A DNA stretch of 64,000 bases, taken from assembly GCF_024300825.1 (NCBI RefSeq), contig NZ_CP101323.1, forward strand, positions 310,001 through 374,000, in the 5' to 3' direction. The stretch is from Natronomonas gomsonensis (GTDB taxonomy: Archaea; Halobacteriota; Halobacteria; Halobacteriales; Haloarculaceae). The position numbers and the translations under genes were made by a program. Below the pieces are notes generated by a model. The model had not been told where the DNA came from and made no database searches. It saw only the letters and a program-made list of their open reading frames with translations. Below are positions 1-10,825 of this stretch, one piece after another. Position 1 is the first letter of the stretch, and every line of letters begins with the position of its first letter.

Positions 1-48
1 TCCAAAGCCTGCTGATGCTCGTTGATCTCAAGTTACGGTAGAGAGACA

Positions 49-714
49 CTATCTTCGCCCTTCAATCCCAATTTCAGCATCGAATTGCTCAAAGAACGTC
101 TGCATGAAATCCCACCGAGACGCGCCAAGCTCCTCACCCGGGTCCGTGTACAAGGCATTGAGTCGCGCTTTGGCCCACTCTTTCAGGACCGAGATATCCG
201 GCCTGTCTGAAGACTCTATTTCGGTAACTGACGTATCGTCTATCACAGCGAACCCTTGGCCAGTACGGCCTGACCGTTCACCAACGATGCAGGCGAGTCG
301 AACCAGTCCACGTGCTCCGACAGCGTCCAGCTTGTCCGCGTCGAAGAGTAGCTTCGCTTCGAGCGTTTCTGGTTCCGGCGAAGAGGCTCGGATACTGTGT
401 GCCCGCAGACAGTGCTCGATTGCGTTGAGTTGATCGGTCGGCACTGACTCAGCAGCAAGGAGTTCGGCTGCTTCGTCTGCGGCCCACTCGCCGTGATGCT
501 CGATTGCTCCTGTCCGCTCGCGTGGCCGGCCAATGTCATGTAACCAAGCTGCTGCCGACAGTACATCCCGGTCAACAGTCTCCTCACACTCGCCTGCTAA
601 GCGAATCGCGACATCGTGAACCCGCTTCGCGTGGAAGCGATCATGCGCTGGCAGGGCATCTTCGTAGTACGGTGCGGACAGTTCTCGAGCAAGGGGACCT
701 AATTCGTGTACCAT
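49..714 (-). CDS. HD-superfamily metal-dependent phosphohydrolase
   Basis: Predicted soluble HD-domain phosphohydrolase of 221 aa. The metal ligands appear in the right order: His28 in the N-terminal helix (HDRFHAKRV), the doublet in 'WLHDIGRP' near residue 58, and the distal Asp in 'LFDADKLDAVG' near residue 122. Archaeal HD proteins of this size hydrolyse phosphate esters or nucleotides, but the substrate cannot be read from sequence. It has no operon partner in the window; the next gene leftward lies outside. The ATG follows an AT-rich upstream stretch and fits the usual start of the family. Confidence 0.85.
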   Translation of the reverse strand: MVHELGPLARELSAPYYEDALPAHDRFHAKRVHDVAIRLAGECEETVDRDVLSAAAWLHDIGRPRERTGAIEHHGEWAADEAAELLAAESVPTDQLNAIEHCLRAHSIRASSPEPETLEAKLLFDADKLDAVGARGLVRLACIVGERSGRTGQGFAVIDDTSVTEIESSDRPDISVLKEWAKARLNALYTDPGEELGASRWDFMQTFFEQFDAEIGIEGRR

Positions 715-890
715 TGGAGGGGAGCGGACGTTTTCCCGCAGTCTATGTAGTAGCTATGGAAATTTTTGGTCGAAAACGAGGCGCTGGTGAAATCTTCAGT
801 AGGCGACTGGAATCGAATACAGCAGAACATGGAGAACCTGTCGCTCATGTCGATGGATATCTCGCACACGATGTTGTTCAGCGGGATTGG

Positions 891-1724
891 TCAGATTGGA
901 AGGTGGCGTACGACTGACGGTAAGTGGTTTCGAAGCCTAACAGTTAGTGGGCCACGGCAGTCGTCGATTTGCGTCATCTCTGTGTCAGTAAGGCTGAAAT
1001 CGAAGACATCGAGATTCTGTTCGAGATGGTTTTTACTGCTGGCTTTCGGGATTGCAACAACCCCTTCTTGTTGAATCAACCAGCGGAGCGCGACCTGTGC
1101 AGTGCTTTTGTCGTATCGTCGCCCGATACGTTCTAAGGTTTCCTCTGACAGCACATCCCCTCGAGCCAAGGGGCTGTACGCAGTAAGTGCAAGCCCGTCA
1201 GCTGCGCAGTACTGCTGGAGTTCAGATTGATCCGTATAGGGATGATAGAGGACTTGATTCGCTACGATTGGGAGTTCCGAAATTCGTCGTGCATCTTCGA
1301 GTTGTGACCGCGTAAAGTTGCTGACGCCAATACTCTTGACGACACCCTCGTCGTGGAGTTCGGATAGGGCTTCGAGTGTCTCCTCAAGGGGAATACGAGG
1401 GTGTGGCCAATGGATGAGAACTAAATCGACGTAGTCGACATGGAGGTTGTCGAGGCTCTCGTGAACTGATTCGAGCACGTCCTCATATCGAAGATTCGAC
1501 CGCCACACTTTGGTCGTCAGGAAGATGTTCTCGCGGTCGATGTCGGCTTGAGCGATGCCGTCACCGACCGCTTGTTCGTTGTCGTAGGCCTGTGCCGTGT
1601 CGATATGTCGGTATCCAGCATCTATGGCTGCTTCTACCGTTTTTGAACACTCTGTCCCGGTGTTCTGCCATGTCCCGAGGCCGATTTTCGGAATTCGCAC
1701 ACCAGCAGTTTCGACGTATTCCAT
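891..1724 (-). CDS. aldo/keto reductase
   Basis: NAD(P)H-dependent aldo/keto reductase of 277 aa, a cytosolic TIM barrel that reduces aldehydes or ketones. The catalytic tetrad is visible: Asp and Tyr in 'HIDTAQAYDNE', Lys in 'TTKVW', His in 'LIHWP'. The C-terminal cofactor segment 'VVAIPKASSKNHLEQN' is also present. Length matches the 2,5-diketogluconate-reductase-like branch. It stands alone between the HD gene and the exporter remnant. Substrate unknown. Confidence 0.93.
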   Translation of the reverse strand: MEYVETAGVRIPKIGLGTWQNTGTECSKTVEAAIDAGYRHIDTAQAYDNEQAVGDGIAQADIDRENIFLTTKVWRSNLRYEDVLESVHESLDNLHVDYVDLVLIHWPHPRIPLEETLEALSELHDEGVVKSIGVSNFTRSQLEDARRISELPIVANQVLYHPYTDQSELQQYCAADGLALTAYSPLARGDVLSEETLERIGRRYDKSTAQVALRWLIQQEGVVAIPKASSKNHLEQNLDVFDFSLTDTEMTQIDDCRGPLTVRLRNHLPSVVRHLPI

Positions 1725-1911
1725 CTACGAACAGATGCAACTGATATCAAAAAGTGCGTTTCGTATGGTGAAATCGGTACTTGGGTTTCCCGTATGCGTC
1801 ACAACAACCGAGTTTGTTTCACCAGCGTTCGGCTGAAGTATCCGGCCAATAGACGTGCGTATGTACGGACTTTCGTTCGGGGGTCAAATTAGTTGAGAGA
1901 CAACTGACGGT

Positions 1912-2220
1912 TTAGTGACCGCCCGAGACAGCGTGTAGACCGACAATACCGACGACAATTACGCCGATAAATGAGATTCGGGCGAGGGTAGCTGGTTCAT
2001 CAAAGAGAATAATGCCAAGCGTGGCTGTCCCAACAGCCCCGATACCTGTCCAGACAGCGTATGCTGTACCGATGGGAAGGTCTTTGACGGCTTGAGCTAG
2101 CAGTACCATGCTAATAATAAGGGCGACGACGGTTCCGACTGTTGGCACTGGTTTCGAGAGCCCGTCTGAGTATTCAAGTCCGATTGCCCAGCCGATCTCA
2201 AACAAGCCTGCAAGTGTAAG
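1912..2220 (-). pseudogene. SMR-family (SugE/EmrE-like) small multidrug exporter, 5' end lost to IS insertion
   Basis: Remnant of a small multidrug resistance exporter, a four-helix proton-driven antiporter. Helices 2-4 are intact ('FEIGWAIGLEYSDG', 'PIGTAYAVWTGIGAVGTA', 'FIGVIVVGIVGLHA'). The reading frame runs upstream through 'LTLAGLFEIGW' and then enters the insertion element at 2221. The normal first residues with the catalytic helix 1 are missing, and I do not find them on the other side of the element, so the insertion was accompanied by a deletion or rearrangement. The first internal ATG is at 2205; a product from there would lack the essential N-terminal part. Confidence 0.8.
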
Positions 2221-3600
<1,380 letters not shown>

Positions 3601-3732
3601 CCGCTATGACACCTGCTGAGGATTTCAACAGAGCCATTGAGTCCTATTCGGTGCGTTACCCTCGATTAAGAGGTCGGCCACGGGATTGATGCTCACGATC
3701 CGTGATAGAAATCATACCAATAACTCATAAAC

Positions 3733-3763
3733 ACCTGTCTATACGAAGGAATCGTCGTTAGTC
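3733..3763 (+). promoter_or_regulatory. 31-bp conserved promoter/operator element, copy 1
   Basis: The 31 bp starting ACCTGTCTATA and ending GTTAGTC match the element at 6581-6611 at 25 of 31 positions. Both copies end exactly 21 nt before the start codon of their operon (DUF1450-sulfatase here, metallo-beta-lactamase-permease there). Equal spacing and conservation in otherwise unrelated upstream DNA suggest a shared promoter plus operator. The Bat-type regulator encoded between the operons is the obvious candidate binder. Confidence 0.65.
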
Positions 3764-3784
3764 CGTTCCCGACTGCCTCCCTGC

Positions 3785-4057
3785 ATGCCTCAATCCGAGG
3801 GCAACCCCCACGGCTGTAACACCACGAATCACCGGAATCGGACGAGGAAGACCATCGAATGCTGCCTCGACAACGTGAGCGTCGACGAGCACCTGGAACT
3901 CGCCGCCAGCGATACTGATGTCGAAATGCAGTACTGCCTTCAGCGATGTGGAATCTGCTATGCCACGCCCTTTCTCGTCGTCGACGGTGACGTAATCCAA
4001 GGCGCCGGCCATCGAGAGCTCCTCGACTGCCTAGAGGAGGATGTCGCCAATGAGTGA
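3785..4057 (+). CDS. DUF1450 family (YuzB-like) small cysteine protein
   Basis: Protein of 90 aa with the DUF1450 pattern 'ECCLDNV...EMQYCLQRCGICYATPFLVVDGDVI': clustered cysteines followed by a thioredoxin-like beta strand. Function of the family is not established. It is the first gene of a two-gene operon and overlaps the sulfatase start by 8 nt, which suggests translational coupling. A role linked to sulfur chemistry or to maturation of the sulfatase is an inference from position only. Confidence 0.75.
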   Translation: MPQSEGNPHGCNTTNHRNRTRKTIECCLDNVSVDEHLELAASDTDVEMQYCLQRCGICYATPFLVVDGDVIQGAGHRELLDCLEEDVANE

Positions 4058-5657
4058 TTTGAACGTCCTCTTCGTCTCGATCGACAGTTTGCGGCGGGAT
4101 ATGTTAGGCGCCTACGACACGCCCTTCGACTGGGTTGCAGATTTCGACGTCGCAACGCCGAATCTCGATCGCTTCGCCGACCGTGCGATTACCTTCGAGA
4201 CCCACTACGCGGGAAGCCTCCCGTGTATGCCGGCGCGTCGAGAATGGGACACCGGCATTCAGGAGTTCCTGTGGCGCGGGTGGGGACCACTTGAGGCCTA
4301 CGACACAACGCTTGCCGAGAAGGCTCGAAACGCAGGGGTACTCACGAAGTTGCTCACAGACCACTTCCACCTCTTCCAGCACGGCTCCAGCGGCTACTAC
4401 GAGGATTACCACGGCTTCGAGTTCGTTCGCGGCCACGAGGACGACCTCTGGAAGACCGCTCCGTACGACCCCGACCCCGACTTGCTGCGACAGGTCGGCT
4501 ACGACCTTGACGGTGAGCGCGACGAAACCACCGCCGAGGTGACAGACGCTGCTGCCAACCCCAATCACGTCCTTGACCCGTACGACCTCCAGCACTATCG
4601 GCCACGCTGGAAGTACGTCCGAAACGTCGCGGGATTCGACGACGACGATGAGACGGACTTCTTCGCGGCGAAAGTGTTCTCGCGAGCGGCCGAGTGGCTC
4701 GACGCCAACACCGAGTGGCCACAGTGGCTGCTCCGTGTCGACGAATTCGACGTCCACGAACCCTTCCACTGTCCGGAGCCGTATGCCTCGATGTACACCG
4801 ACGAGGACCCGCGCGACCCCGACCTTCCGGTGTGGCCGTATTATGGCCGCGTCGACCGCGGCCAAGCGAAACTGACCGACCGTGAGCTTGCGTTCGTCCG
4901 CTCGCAGTTCGCCGGGAAGGTCACGATGGTCGACACATGGCTCGGTGAGCTTTTCGACGCGCTCGACCGCAACGACCTCTGGGAGGAGACGGCCGTCGTC
5001 GTCACCGCAGACCACGGATTCCTGTTAGGCGAACACGGCTGGGTCGGGAAGATGAGCCCCGACTTCGATCTCGTTGCGCGGACGCCGCTCTTCGTCTGGC
5101 ATCCGGACAGTCCGCGGCTCGGCGAGACTGTCGAGGCATTGACCTCGGCCGTCGACTTGCACGCGACAGTCCTTGAGATGCTGACCGAAGATGCCGGCGA
5201 TGCACCGCACAGCCGGAGTCTCTTGCCACTTATCGAGGGAGAGACGACACAGCACCGCGAGAAGGCGCTATACGGCTGGTGGCACTCGGATATCAATGTC
5301 ACTGACGGGACGCATACGTACATGGTGCCCATCCAGGAGGACGTCCCGCTGTACAACTACTCGACAACGCAGATGAGTGCCCAGAGTCCGTTCACGCCGA
5401 CGAGCGGGTACGATAATCCCGAAGCAGGAGCGTTCCTCCCGTACACAGACGTTCCGGTGTGGCGACAGCGATATCCCTCCGCCTCGCTCCTTAGTGAGCC
5501 CCGACTGTACGACACCGATGCCGACCCCGCCCAGTCACGGGACCTCATCGATAAAGCGCCGGAAAAACGGTCGGAGCTAGGGACCTTATTGAGGAAGGCA
5601 CTTGACGAGTTGGCCGCGCCTGATGAGGCCTACGAACAGTACGGAGTGTCACAGTGA
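4050..5657 (+). CDS. type I sulfatase (alkaline phosphatase superfamily)
   Basis: Hydrolase of 535 aa that cleaves sulfate esters, predicted cytoplasmic (no signal peptide). Seen: N-terminal metal Asp in 'LFVSIDSLRRDML', the sulfatase signature 'CMPAR' with Cys59 as the residue to be converted to formylglycine, and the second metal site 'TADHGFLLGEHG'. The start at 4050 is preferred over the ATG at 4041 because GAGGAGG then lies at a normal 9-nt distance. It overlaps the DUF1450 gene. With the alkylsulfatase-like gene downstream it suggests use of sulfated compounds. Phosphodiesterase activity is the main alternative. Confidence 0.88.
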   Translation: MSDLNVLFVSIDSLRRDMLGAYDTPFDWVADFDVATPNLDRFADRAITFETHYAGSLPCMPARREWDTGIQEFLWRGWGPLEAYDTTLAEKARNAGVLTKLLTDHFHLFQHGSSGYYEDYHGFEFVRGHEDDLWKTAPYDPDPDLLRQVGYDLDGERDETTAEVTDAAANPNHVLDPYDLQHYRPRWKYVRNVAGFDDDDETDFFAAKVFSRAAEWLDANTEWPQWLLRVDEFDVHEPFHCPEPYASMYTDEDPRDPDLPVWPYYGRVDRGQAKLTDRELAFVRSQFAGKVTMVDTWLGELFDALDRNDLWEETAVVVTADHGFLLGEHGWVGKMSPDFDLVARTPLFVWHPDSPRLGETVEALTSAVDLHATVLEMLTEDAGDAPHSRSLLPLIEGETTQHREKALYGWWHSDINVTDGTHTYMVPIQEDVPLYNYSTTQMSAQSPFTPTSGYDNPEAGAFLPYTDVPVWRQRYPSASLLSEPRLYDTDADPAQSRDLIDKAPEKRSELGTLLRKALDELAAPDEAYEQYGVSQ

Positions 5658-5761
5658 CCCGCGAAGCAGGACATCCGCACTCACCCAAGTGGGTACTGGT
5701 ACCCGAGCACCGATCAATAAGTCGCCCGAGCGTTAATACAGTCGGGGGCTAATCAGAGGAT

Positions 5762-6445
5762 ATGCGGTTCGTCACGATAGTCTTCCGCCATCCAGACGGC
5801 TGGTTCCAGTCACTGGGTGGAGCCTTCGCTCGAGCGGACGACATCACGCGCGTCGCGGTCCACTCCCAGCAGTTAGTCGCCGACGGCCAGGCGATCTACC
5901 TGTACGAACTGGAGGGTGAAGCCGAGACAGTACGGGACGTCCTCGAAGCGACAGACATCGCAACGAGCTACGAAGTCGTCCAGAGCGGTACATCGGCGTT
6001 CGCATACATCCACTTCGAGCCGTCGCCAATCATCAAGCGTCTCCTCGGCGCACCCGAACGGTACGGGCTCGTCATCGACGACCCGATTATCGTACAGGAC
6101 AACGGCCAAGTCGAGGTCACGCTGGTCGGTGAAGAGGAAGACCTCCGAGAGGCGCTCCGATCGACGCCCGACGAACTCTCAGCGACTATCACGCGTGTGG
6201 GCGATCATACGCCCAACCCTAACCAGCTGTTGTTGAACCTGAGTCATCGCCAGCGCGAGGTCCTCAAGACGGCCTACGCTCTCGGCTACTACCGGCAGCC
6301 GCGAGAGGCGACCTACGATGACATTGCCGCAGAGTTGGACTGCTCGCCGACGAACGCGGGCGACATTCTTCGTCGAATCGAGAACCAAATCGTCGGAGAG
6401 CTGCTTGCCAGCCACAACGAGACGAATCCAATCCCCGGAGACTGA
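5762..6445 (+). CDS. Bat-like HTH-10 transcriptional regulator
   Basis: Regulator of 227 aa of the bacterio-opsin-activator type. The C-terminal HTH_10 domain is clear: 'LSHRQREVLKTAYALGYYRQPREATYDDIAAELDCSPTNAGDILRRIENQIV' (residues about 160-212). The N-terminal 150 residues form the sensing module common in haloarchaeal members; no PAS or GAF motif is recognisable. It lies between two operons that share a 31-bp upstream element, so it may be their local regulator. No copy of that element precedes this gene. Confidence 0.88.
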   Translation: MRFVTIVFRHPDGWFQSLGGAFARADDITRVAVHSQQLVADGQAIYLYELEGEAETVRDVLEATDIATSYEVVQSGTSAFAYIHFEPSPIIKRLLGAPERYGLVIDDPIIVQDNGQVEVTLVGEEEDLREALRSTPDELSATITRVGDHTPNPNQLLLNLSHRQREVLKTAYALGYYRQPREATYDDIAAELDCSPTNAGDILRRIENQIVGELLASHNETNPIPGD

Positions 6446-6580
6446 CAATCACTGCGTCCGTCGCCAGCCCAGACTCGCCGCTCTGATACCGCCGCTCCCC
6501 CTGACATCTCGCTTCTACGTCCCGTTTTCGACCCAGTCCGTCACGAGAAAATCCAGTGGACCAGTTACCCCTACTTGAAT

Positions 6581-6611
6581 ACCTGTCTATAGAAAGGGAT
6601 TAGCGTTAGTC
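6581..6611 (+). promoter_or_regulatory. 31-bp conserved promoter/operator element, copy 2
   Basis: Second copy of the element described at 3733-3763, again 21 nt before the ATG (6633). Differences from copy 1 are confined to six positions in the centre; both ends (ACCTGTCTATA and GTTAGTC) are identical. Confidence 0.65.
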
Positions 6612-6632
6612 ACACACACCCACACTCCCGGT

Positions 6633-7886
6633 ATGCCAGCCGCCAACCGCAGTCCATACGATATCGAGATGTTCAGCAGTAACCGTGAGACGAGTACTGT
6701 TGCCGAACGAACGTATCACTGTGCCGGGTTTAGTAGCGTCACGGCCTTTGAGACGAGCGAGGGCCTCGTACTCGTTGATACCGGACTCAAGAGTGAATCC
6801 GATGCGATCGCTACCCAACTTCGCGAACGGACGAATGCACCTGTCCACACCGCGATCTATACGCACGGCCATCTCGATCACGCCTTCGGCCTCGATGCGT
6901 ACCTTCGCGACGACCAGGAACCCCCGCGGGTGATCGCCCATGCGGCGATGCCCGAGCGATTCGATCGGTATCAACGGACTGCGGGACACAACGAAGCCAT
7001 CAACAGTCGGCAATTCGGCGGGACCGCCTCACCTTCGGAGGCGGATGCCGAGGAGAGCCGCTTCGGGTGGCCTGACCATCCGCCAACCACCCTGTATCGT
7101 GACGAACTCAGCATCAACGTTGGCGACATCACGTTTGAACTCCACCACGGCCGCGGCGAGACCGACGATCACACTTGGGTGTACTGTCCCGAGCGGGATG
7201 TCCTCTGTACCGGGGACTTCTTCGTCAACGTGGCGCCAAACGCTGGCAATCCACAGAAAGTCCAGCGTTATCCGTGGGAGTGGGCGGATGTCCTCCGCAC
7301 GATGGCTGGCGTGGGGGCAGCAACGATGTGTCCAGGTCACGGCCCACCGGTTGTCGATGACGCCGCAGCAATCCGTGAACGACTGCTCTCAGGAGCAACG
7401 TACCTCGAGACGATCGTCGACCGAACGCTTGAGGTACTCAACGATGGGTCGCCACCACACGTCGACATCATCCACGAGGTCGAACTCCCCGAGCCCGACT
7501 CGGACGAGCCGTGGCTCGCCGAGGTCTACGATGATGGTGAGTTCATCGTTCGGAACGTTCTCCGCTACTATGGAGGCTGGTGGTCCGGACGACCAAGTGA
7601 GCTCCAGCCCGCAGCAAGGGACGATCGGGCCGCCGAATTCGTCACGCTTATCGGCGGTATTGAGCCACTACTGGACCGCATCGAGGAGCGCCTTGCGAGT
7701 GATGATTACCGGCTCGCCTGCCACCTCGCTGATGTCGCTCTCGAGGCTGCACCGGCTGATGCAGACGTCCAGACAGTCGTCGAGAAGGTATACGGACAGC
7801 GTGCGGCAGCGACCTCCAACCTGATGGCACAGAACATCTACGCGGCTGCCGCCGAGTACGCGGCTGAAGGGAGGCCGTTCCGATGA
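6633..7886 (+). CDS. alkylsulfatase-type metallo-beta-lactamase fold hydrolase
   Basis: Protein of 417 aa with an N-terminal metallo-beta-lactamase domain: 'THGHLDHAFG' (HxHxDH), the distal 'HGRGETDDH', 'LCTGDFF' and 'CPGHGPPV'. The C-terminal half carries the segment 'VRNVLRYYGGWWSGRPSELQPA' typical of the class III alkylsulfatase (SdsA1-like) dimerisation/substrate region. The family cleaves alkyl sulfates to alcohol and sulfate. It overlaps the permease by 4 nt. With the type I sulfatase next door it supports a sulfate-ester catabolic cluster. Confidence 0.85.
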   Translation: MPAANRSPYDIEMFSSNRETSTVAERTYHCAGFSSVTAFETSEGLVLVDTGLKSESDAIATQLRERTNAPVHTAIYTHGHLDHAFGLDAYLRDDQEPPRVIAHAAMPERFDRYQRTAGHNEAINSRQFGGTASPSEADAEESRFGWPDHPPTTLYRDELSINVGDITFELHHGRGETDDHTWVYCPERDVLCTGDFFVNVAPNAGNPQKVQRYPWEWADVLRTMAGVGAATMCPGHGPPVVDDAAAIRERLLSGATYLETIVDRTLEVLNDGSPPHVDIIHEVELPEPDSDEPWLAEVYDDGEFIVRNVLRYYGGWWSGRPSELQPAARDDRAAEFVTLIGGIEPLLDRIEERLASDDYRLACHLADVALEAAPADADVQTVVEKVYGQRAAATSNLMAQNIYAAAAEYAAEGRPFR

Positions 7887-9232
7887 CGGATACCTTCGAT
7901 GCGTTCGGTTTGGATCGCGGCGCGGTGTCAGTGATTGGAGCCACGGGGCTCGTCGTGGGGAACGTTATCGGTATCAGCATTTTCACCCTCCCGGGGCCGC
8001 TGGCTGCCGACGCCGGCCCCGTCGTCATCTTCGGCATCCTGCTCGCGGCGATTCCGCTGGTCTTCGGTATCGGCATCACCTATCAACTCGGCTCTGCGAT
8101 TCCAACGACAGGTGGGAACTACATCTATGCCTCGCGCCTCGTCCACCCGTTTGCGGGATTCCTCTTGCCGTGGCTGATTCTCCCTGGCGTCTGGGCAGGA
8201 TTGCTTTTCATCGGTGTCGGGTTCGCGGAGTACGTCGGCCTCTTCGTGGCCACGCCAGACCTCGTGTTGATCTATCTCCTGCTCACGACGTTCCTCATCT
8301 TGAACATCCTTGGCATCCATCCCGTTGCACGCGTTCAGTTACTGTTCGTTGGTGTGCTAATTGGGAGCATGCTCCTCTTTATCGTTCCCGGCGCCTTCCA
8401 TATCGAACCCAGTAACTACACGCCATTGTTACCGAATGGCGTTGGGCCGTTTGCGCTCGCTGTCGTCTCGCTGTACTTCCCGCTGCGGGGGTTCTCGATG
8501 GTCGCCAACATCGGCGACGAACTCGAGAACCCCTCTCAGGCGATTCCTCGGGTGTTGCTACTCTCGGCACTCATCGCGTTATCGCTGTTTATCGCGCTGG
8601 TCGCTGTTCTGGTCGGCGTCGTCCATTATACGGAACTCGGCGTCGGCGACGGCGCGCTGGTGATGGCTGCCGAGCGGTTCCTACCCGGACCGCTGGCTGG
8701 CCTCCTCGCCGTCGGGGCGGTCGCGGGGGGCTTCACCTCGATTAGCACGACGTATACGGGGTTTTCGAGAGCGTTGATGCGGGCGGCAAATGATGGCATC
8801 TTCCCGACTGTGTTCGCGGCAGTCCACGACCGCTTCAGTACACCGCACATCGCGCTGTTGGCACTAGGCGTGCCGCCACTCCTCCTCGCGCCACTCCAGC
8901 CATCGCCAGTAATCCTCTCGATATTTCTCGCAATCGCCATCCTCACGGTCAACTGCCTCAACGCTGTTGCACTCTGGCGACTCCCGCAGGTGTTTCCAGA
9001 TCGCTACACGAACGCTAGCGTGACGCTTTCACCGCTTAGTATCCGGATCGTTGCGATCGGCGGGGCTGTGAGCTCACTCGTTCTGATTGGCGTGACGAGC
9101 CTCCGGCTGCCGTTGATGGTCGGCGTCATCGCCGCCTACATCGCGGTCGGTTATCTGGTCTTTCGACTCCGTGTCTGGCAACTCGCACAGCACGATACTG
9201 ACCTCCGAGAGGTGATGCGCTCACTAGATTGA
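7883..9232 (+). CDS. APC-superfamily amino acid/amine permease
   Basis: Integral membrane transporter of 449 aa with about 12 predicted helices. It opens with the family hallmark 'VIGATGLVVGNVIGISIFTLPGPLA' (helix 1 with its glycine-rich break); 'PTTGGNYIYASRLVHPFAGF' follows helix 2. It is translationally coupled to the hydrolase by a 4-nt overlap, so it probably imports a substrate or exports a product of that enzyme. The exact solute cannot be inferred. Confidence 0.88.
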   Translation: MTDTFDAFGLDRGAVSVIGATGLVVGNVIGISIFTLPGPLAADAGPVVIFGILLAAIPLVFGIGITYQLGSAIPTTGGNYIYASRLVHPFAGFLLPWLILPGVWAGLLFIGVGFAEYVGLFVATPDLVLIYLLLTTFLILNILGIHPVARVQLLFVGVLIGSMLLFIVPGAFHIEPSNYTPLLPNGVGPFALAVVSLYFPLRGFSMVANIGDELENPSQAIPRVLLLSALIALSLFIALVAVLVGVVHYTELGVGDGALVMAAERFLPGPLAGLLAVGAVAGGFTSISTTYTGFSRALMRAANDGIFPTVFAAVHDRFSTPHIALLALGVPPLLLAPLQPSPVILSIFLAIAILTVNCLNAVALWRLPQVFPDRYTNASVTLSPLSIRIVAIGGAVSSLVLIGVTSLRLPLMVGVIAAYIAVGYLVFRLRVWQLAQHDTDLREVMRSLD

Positions 9233-9366
9233 ACTGATGGCGAGCGAGTTTTGAGCGGGCGCCGATGGGGTTAGCTCTCGGGAAAATTCAAAAACCAGAG
9301 TCACAGACGACTGTCTCGTCAGTTTACACAACAGGGACTAAGACGGTTCTCCGACGAACGATTCGT

Positions 9367-10590
9367 ATGAGTTGGAGCCGCCGCCGCCTCCTCGCTGCGA
9401 CCGGCAGTGTCGCCGCACTGTCGGGGTGTCTGAACCTCTTCGCAGACGACGATCGCGCCCTCTCCGAATCCCCCACCGGAACGTGGCAGCAAGCGGGTCA
9501 CGATGCCCGAAACACGTCCGCATCCGATGTCACCGTCCCCGACCGCGGGACACCGGCTTGGAACGGTGGTGGTGCCACAACAATCCCACCGCTAATCGCT
9601 GGTGAGACAGTGTATGCGGTCGGCGATGCGTTGACCGCGTTGGATGCGAAGACCGGCGACCAGGAGTGGCAAACCGAGCTCGATAGCGAATCCTCGAGGG
9701 TATCGTCCACCCAGCCGGCCATCGCTGGCGAGCACGTCCTGTTTGCCTCAGAGGGTCAGTTACGCTCGTTCGATGTCGAAGATGGCAGTGAACGATGGGC
9801 AGAATCGATTGACTGCGCTCCAATCGGGCCGATAACCGTCGACCCGGACAACGAAATCGGAATCGTCCCCTTCGAACGACCGAAGACGGGCGAAGCCGTC
9901 ATGGAACTCGTGGCATTTGCCGTTTCGTCGGGTGAGACCGAGTGGACGGCGCCACTACTGGCGTCCGTTTTGACCACGCCACCAGCGATATCCGACGGCC
10001 GGGTCTTTGCTGCGGGATACGCACGCGATGAGACGCCGGTTATCCGCTGTTTGGAGGCCGAACGTGGCGAATTCCTGTGGGAACGAGAGCTGGACGACAT
10101 AATGACCCGGCCAGTAGCCACAGAAGACAGGATTCTCGTTGGCGATGGCGGGAGTCTCGCCATCTACGACCCTGCGGGAGGTGAGCGTCTGGCGTCGATG
10201 GAGATCGAGGGCCGCGAAATCCAAGGAATCGCCGTCGACGACGGAACGGCGTTCGTCCTCTCCGACGACGGGCTAGTCGCACTGTCGGTTTCGGACAGTT
10301 CGGAACGCTGGTTTGTCGAAGGCGACCCACATGCAGACGGACTCGCAGTCGGTCGAAACAGTGTCGTCGCTCCACTCACCGGAGATACCTTCGATCTCGA
10401 CACGCCCTGGCCGTGCATCGCGGCCTTCGATCGGAGCGACGGAGCGACTCAGTGGTATTACGCGATCGACGAGGGTTTCGATCCGGCGATCGGTGCGCCA
10501 CCAGTCATTGCCGACGGCGTTGTGTTCGCGATGAGCAACAAGCAGTCCGGGATTACTGCCCTCGGCGATCTGCCGTCCGAAAATGACTAA
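9367..10590 (+). CDS. PQQ-like beta-propeller Tat lipoprotein
   Basis: Secreted lipid-anchored protein of 407 aa. The start at 9367 gives a twin-arginine signal 'SRRRLLAATGSVAALSGC' whose lipobox Cys is residue 19. The rest is a series of PQQ/WD-type blades with 'DAKTGDQEWQTEL', 'DVEDGSERWAESI' and 'SSGETEWTAPL' motifs, a typical eight-bladed propeller. Such haloarchaeal proteins bind partners or ligands at the cell surface; no enzymatic residues are evident. It follows the permease in the same direction. Confidence 0.85.
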   Translation: MSWSRRRLLAATGSVAALSGCLNLFADDDRALSESPTGTWQQAGHDARNTSASDVTVPDRGTPAWNGGGATTIPPLIAGETVYAVGDALTALDAKTGDQEWQTELDSESSRVSSTQPAIAGEHVLFASEGQLRSFDVEDGSERWAESIDCAPIGPITVDPDNEIGIVPFERPKTGEAVMELVAFAVSSGETEWTAPLLASVLTTPPAISDGRVFAAGYARDETPVIRCLEAERGEFLWERELDDIMTRPVATEDRILVGDGGSLAIYDPAGGERLASMEIEGREIQGIAVDDGTAFVLSDDGLVALSVSDSSERWFVEGDPHADGLAVGRNSVVAPLTGDTFDLDTPWPCIAAFDRSDGATQWYYAIDEGFDPAIGAPPVIADGVVFAMSNKQSGITALGDLPSEND

Positions 10591-10825
10591 ATCCGACATC
10601 GCTCGACTCCCTCCGACCAATACAGGTTGTGCTGTTCTCCCCAATCGAGCGTGAGTGAGAGAAAATAAGCACTACAGGCCGCTCGCGGCCGAAGCGCACA
10701 GCGAGCCGCGGGAGTCGAGCGCACCGAGGACCCTCCGTGCCTCGGCTGCCTCTGCAATCGCGTCTCTGAACACCACCTTGCTGCCCTCCGAAGCCATTTA
10801 TCTCTCAGTGCCGTTCGTTCAACGA

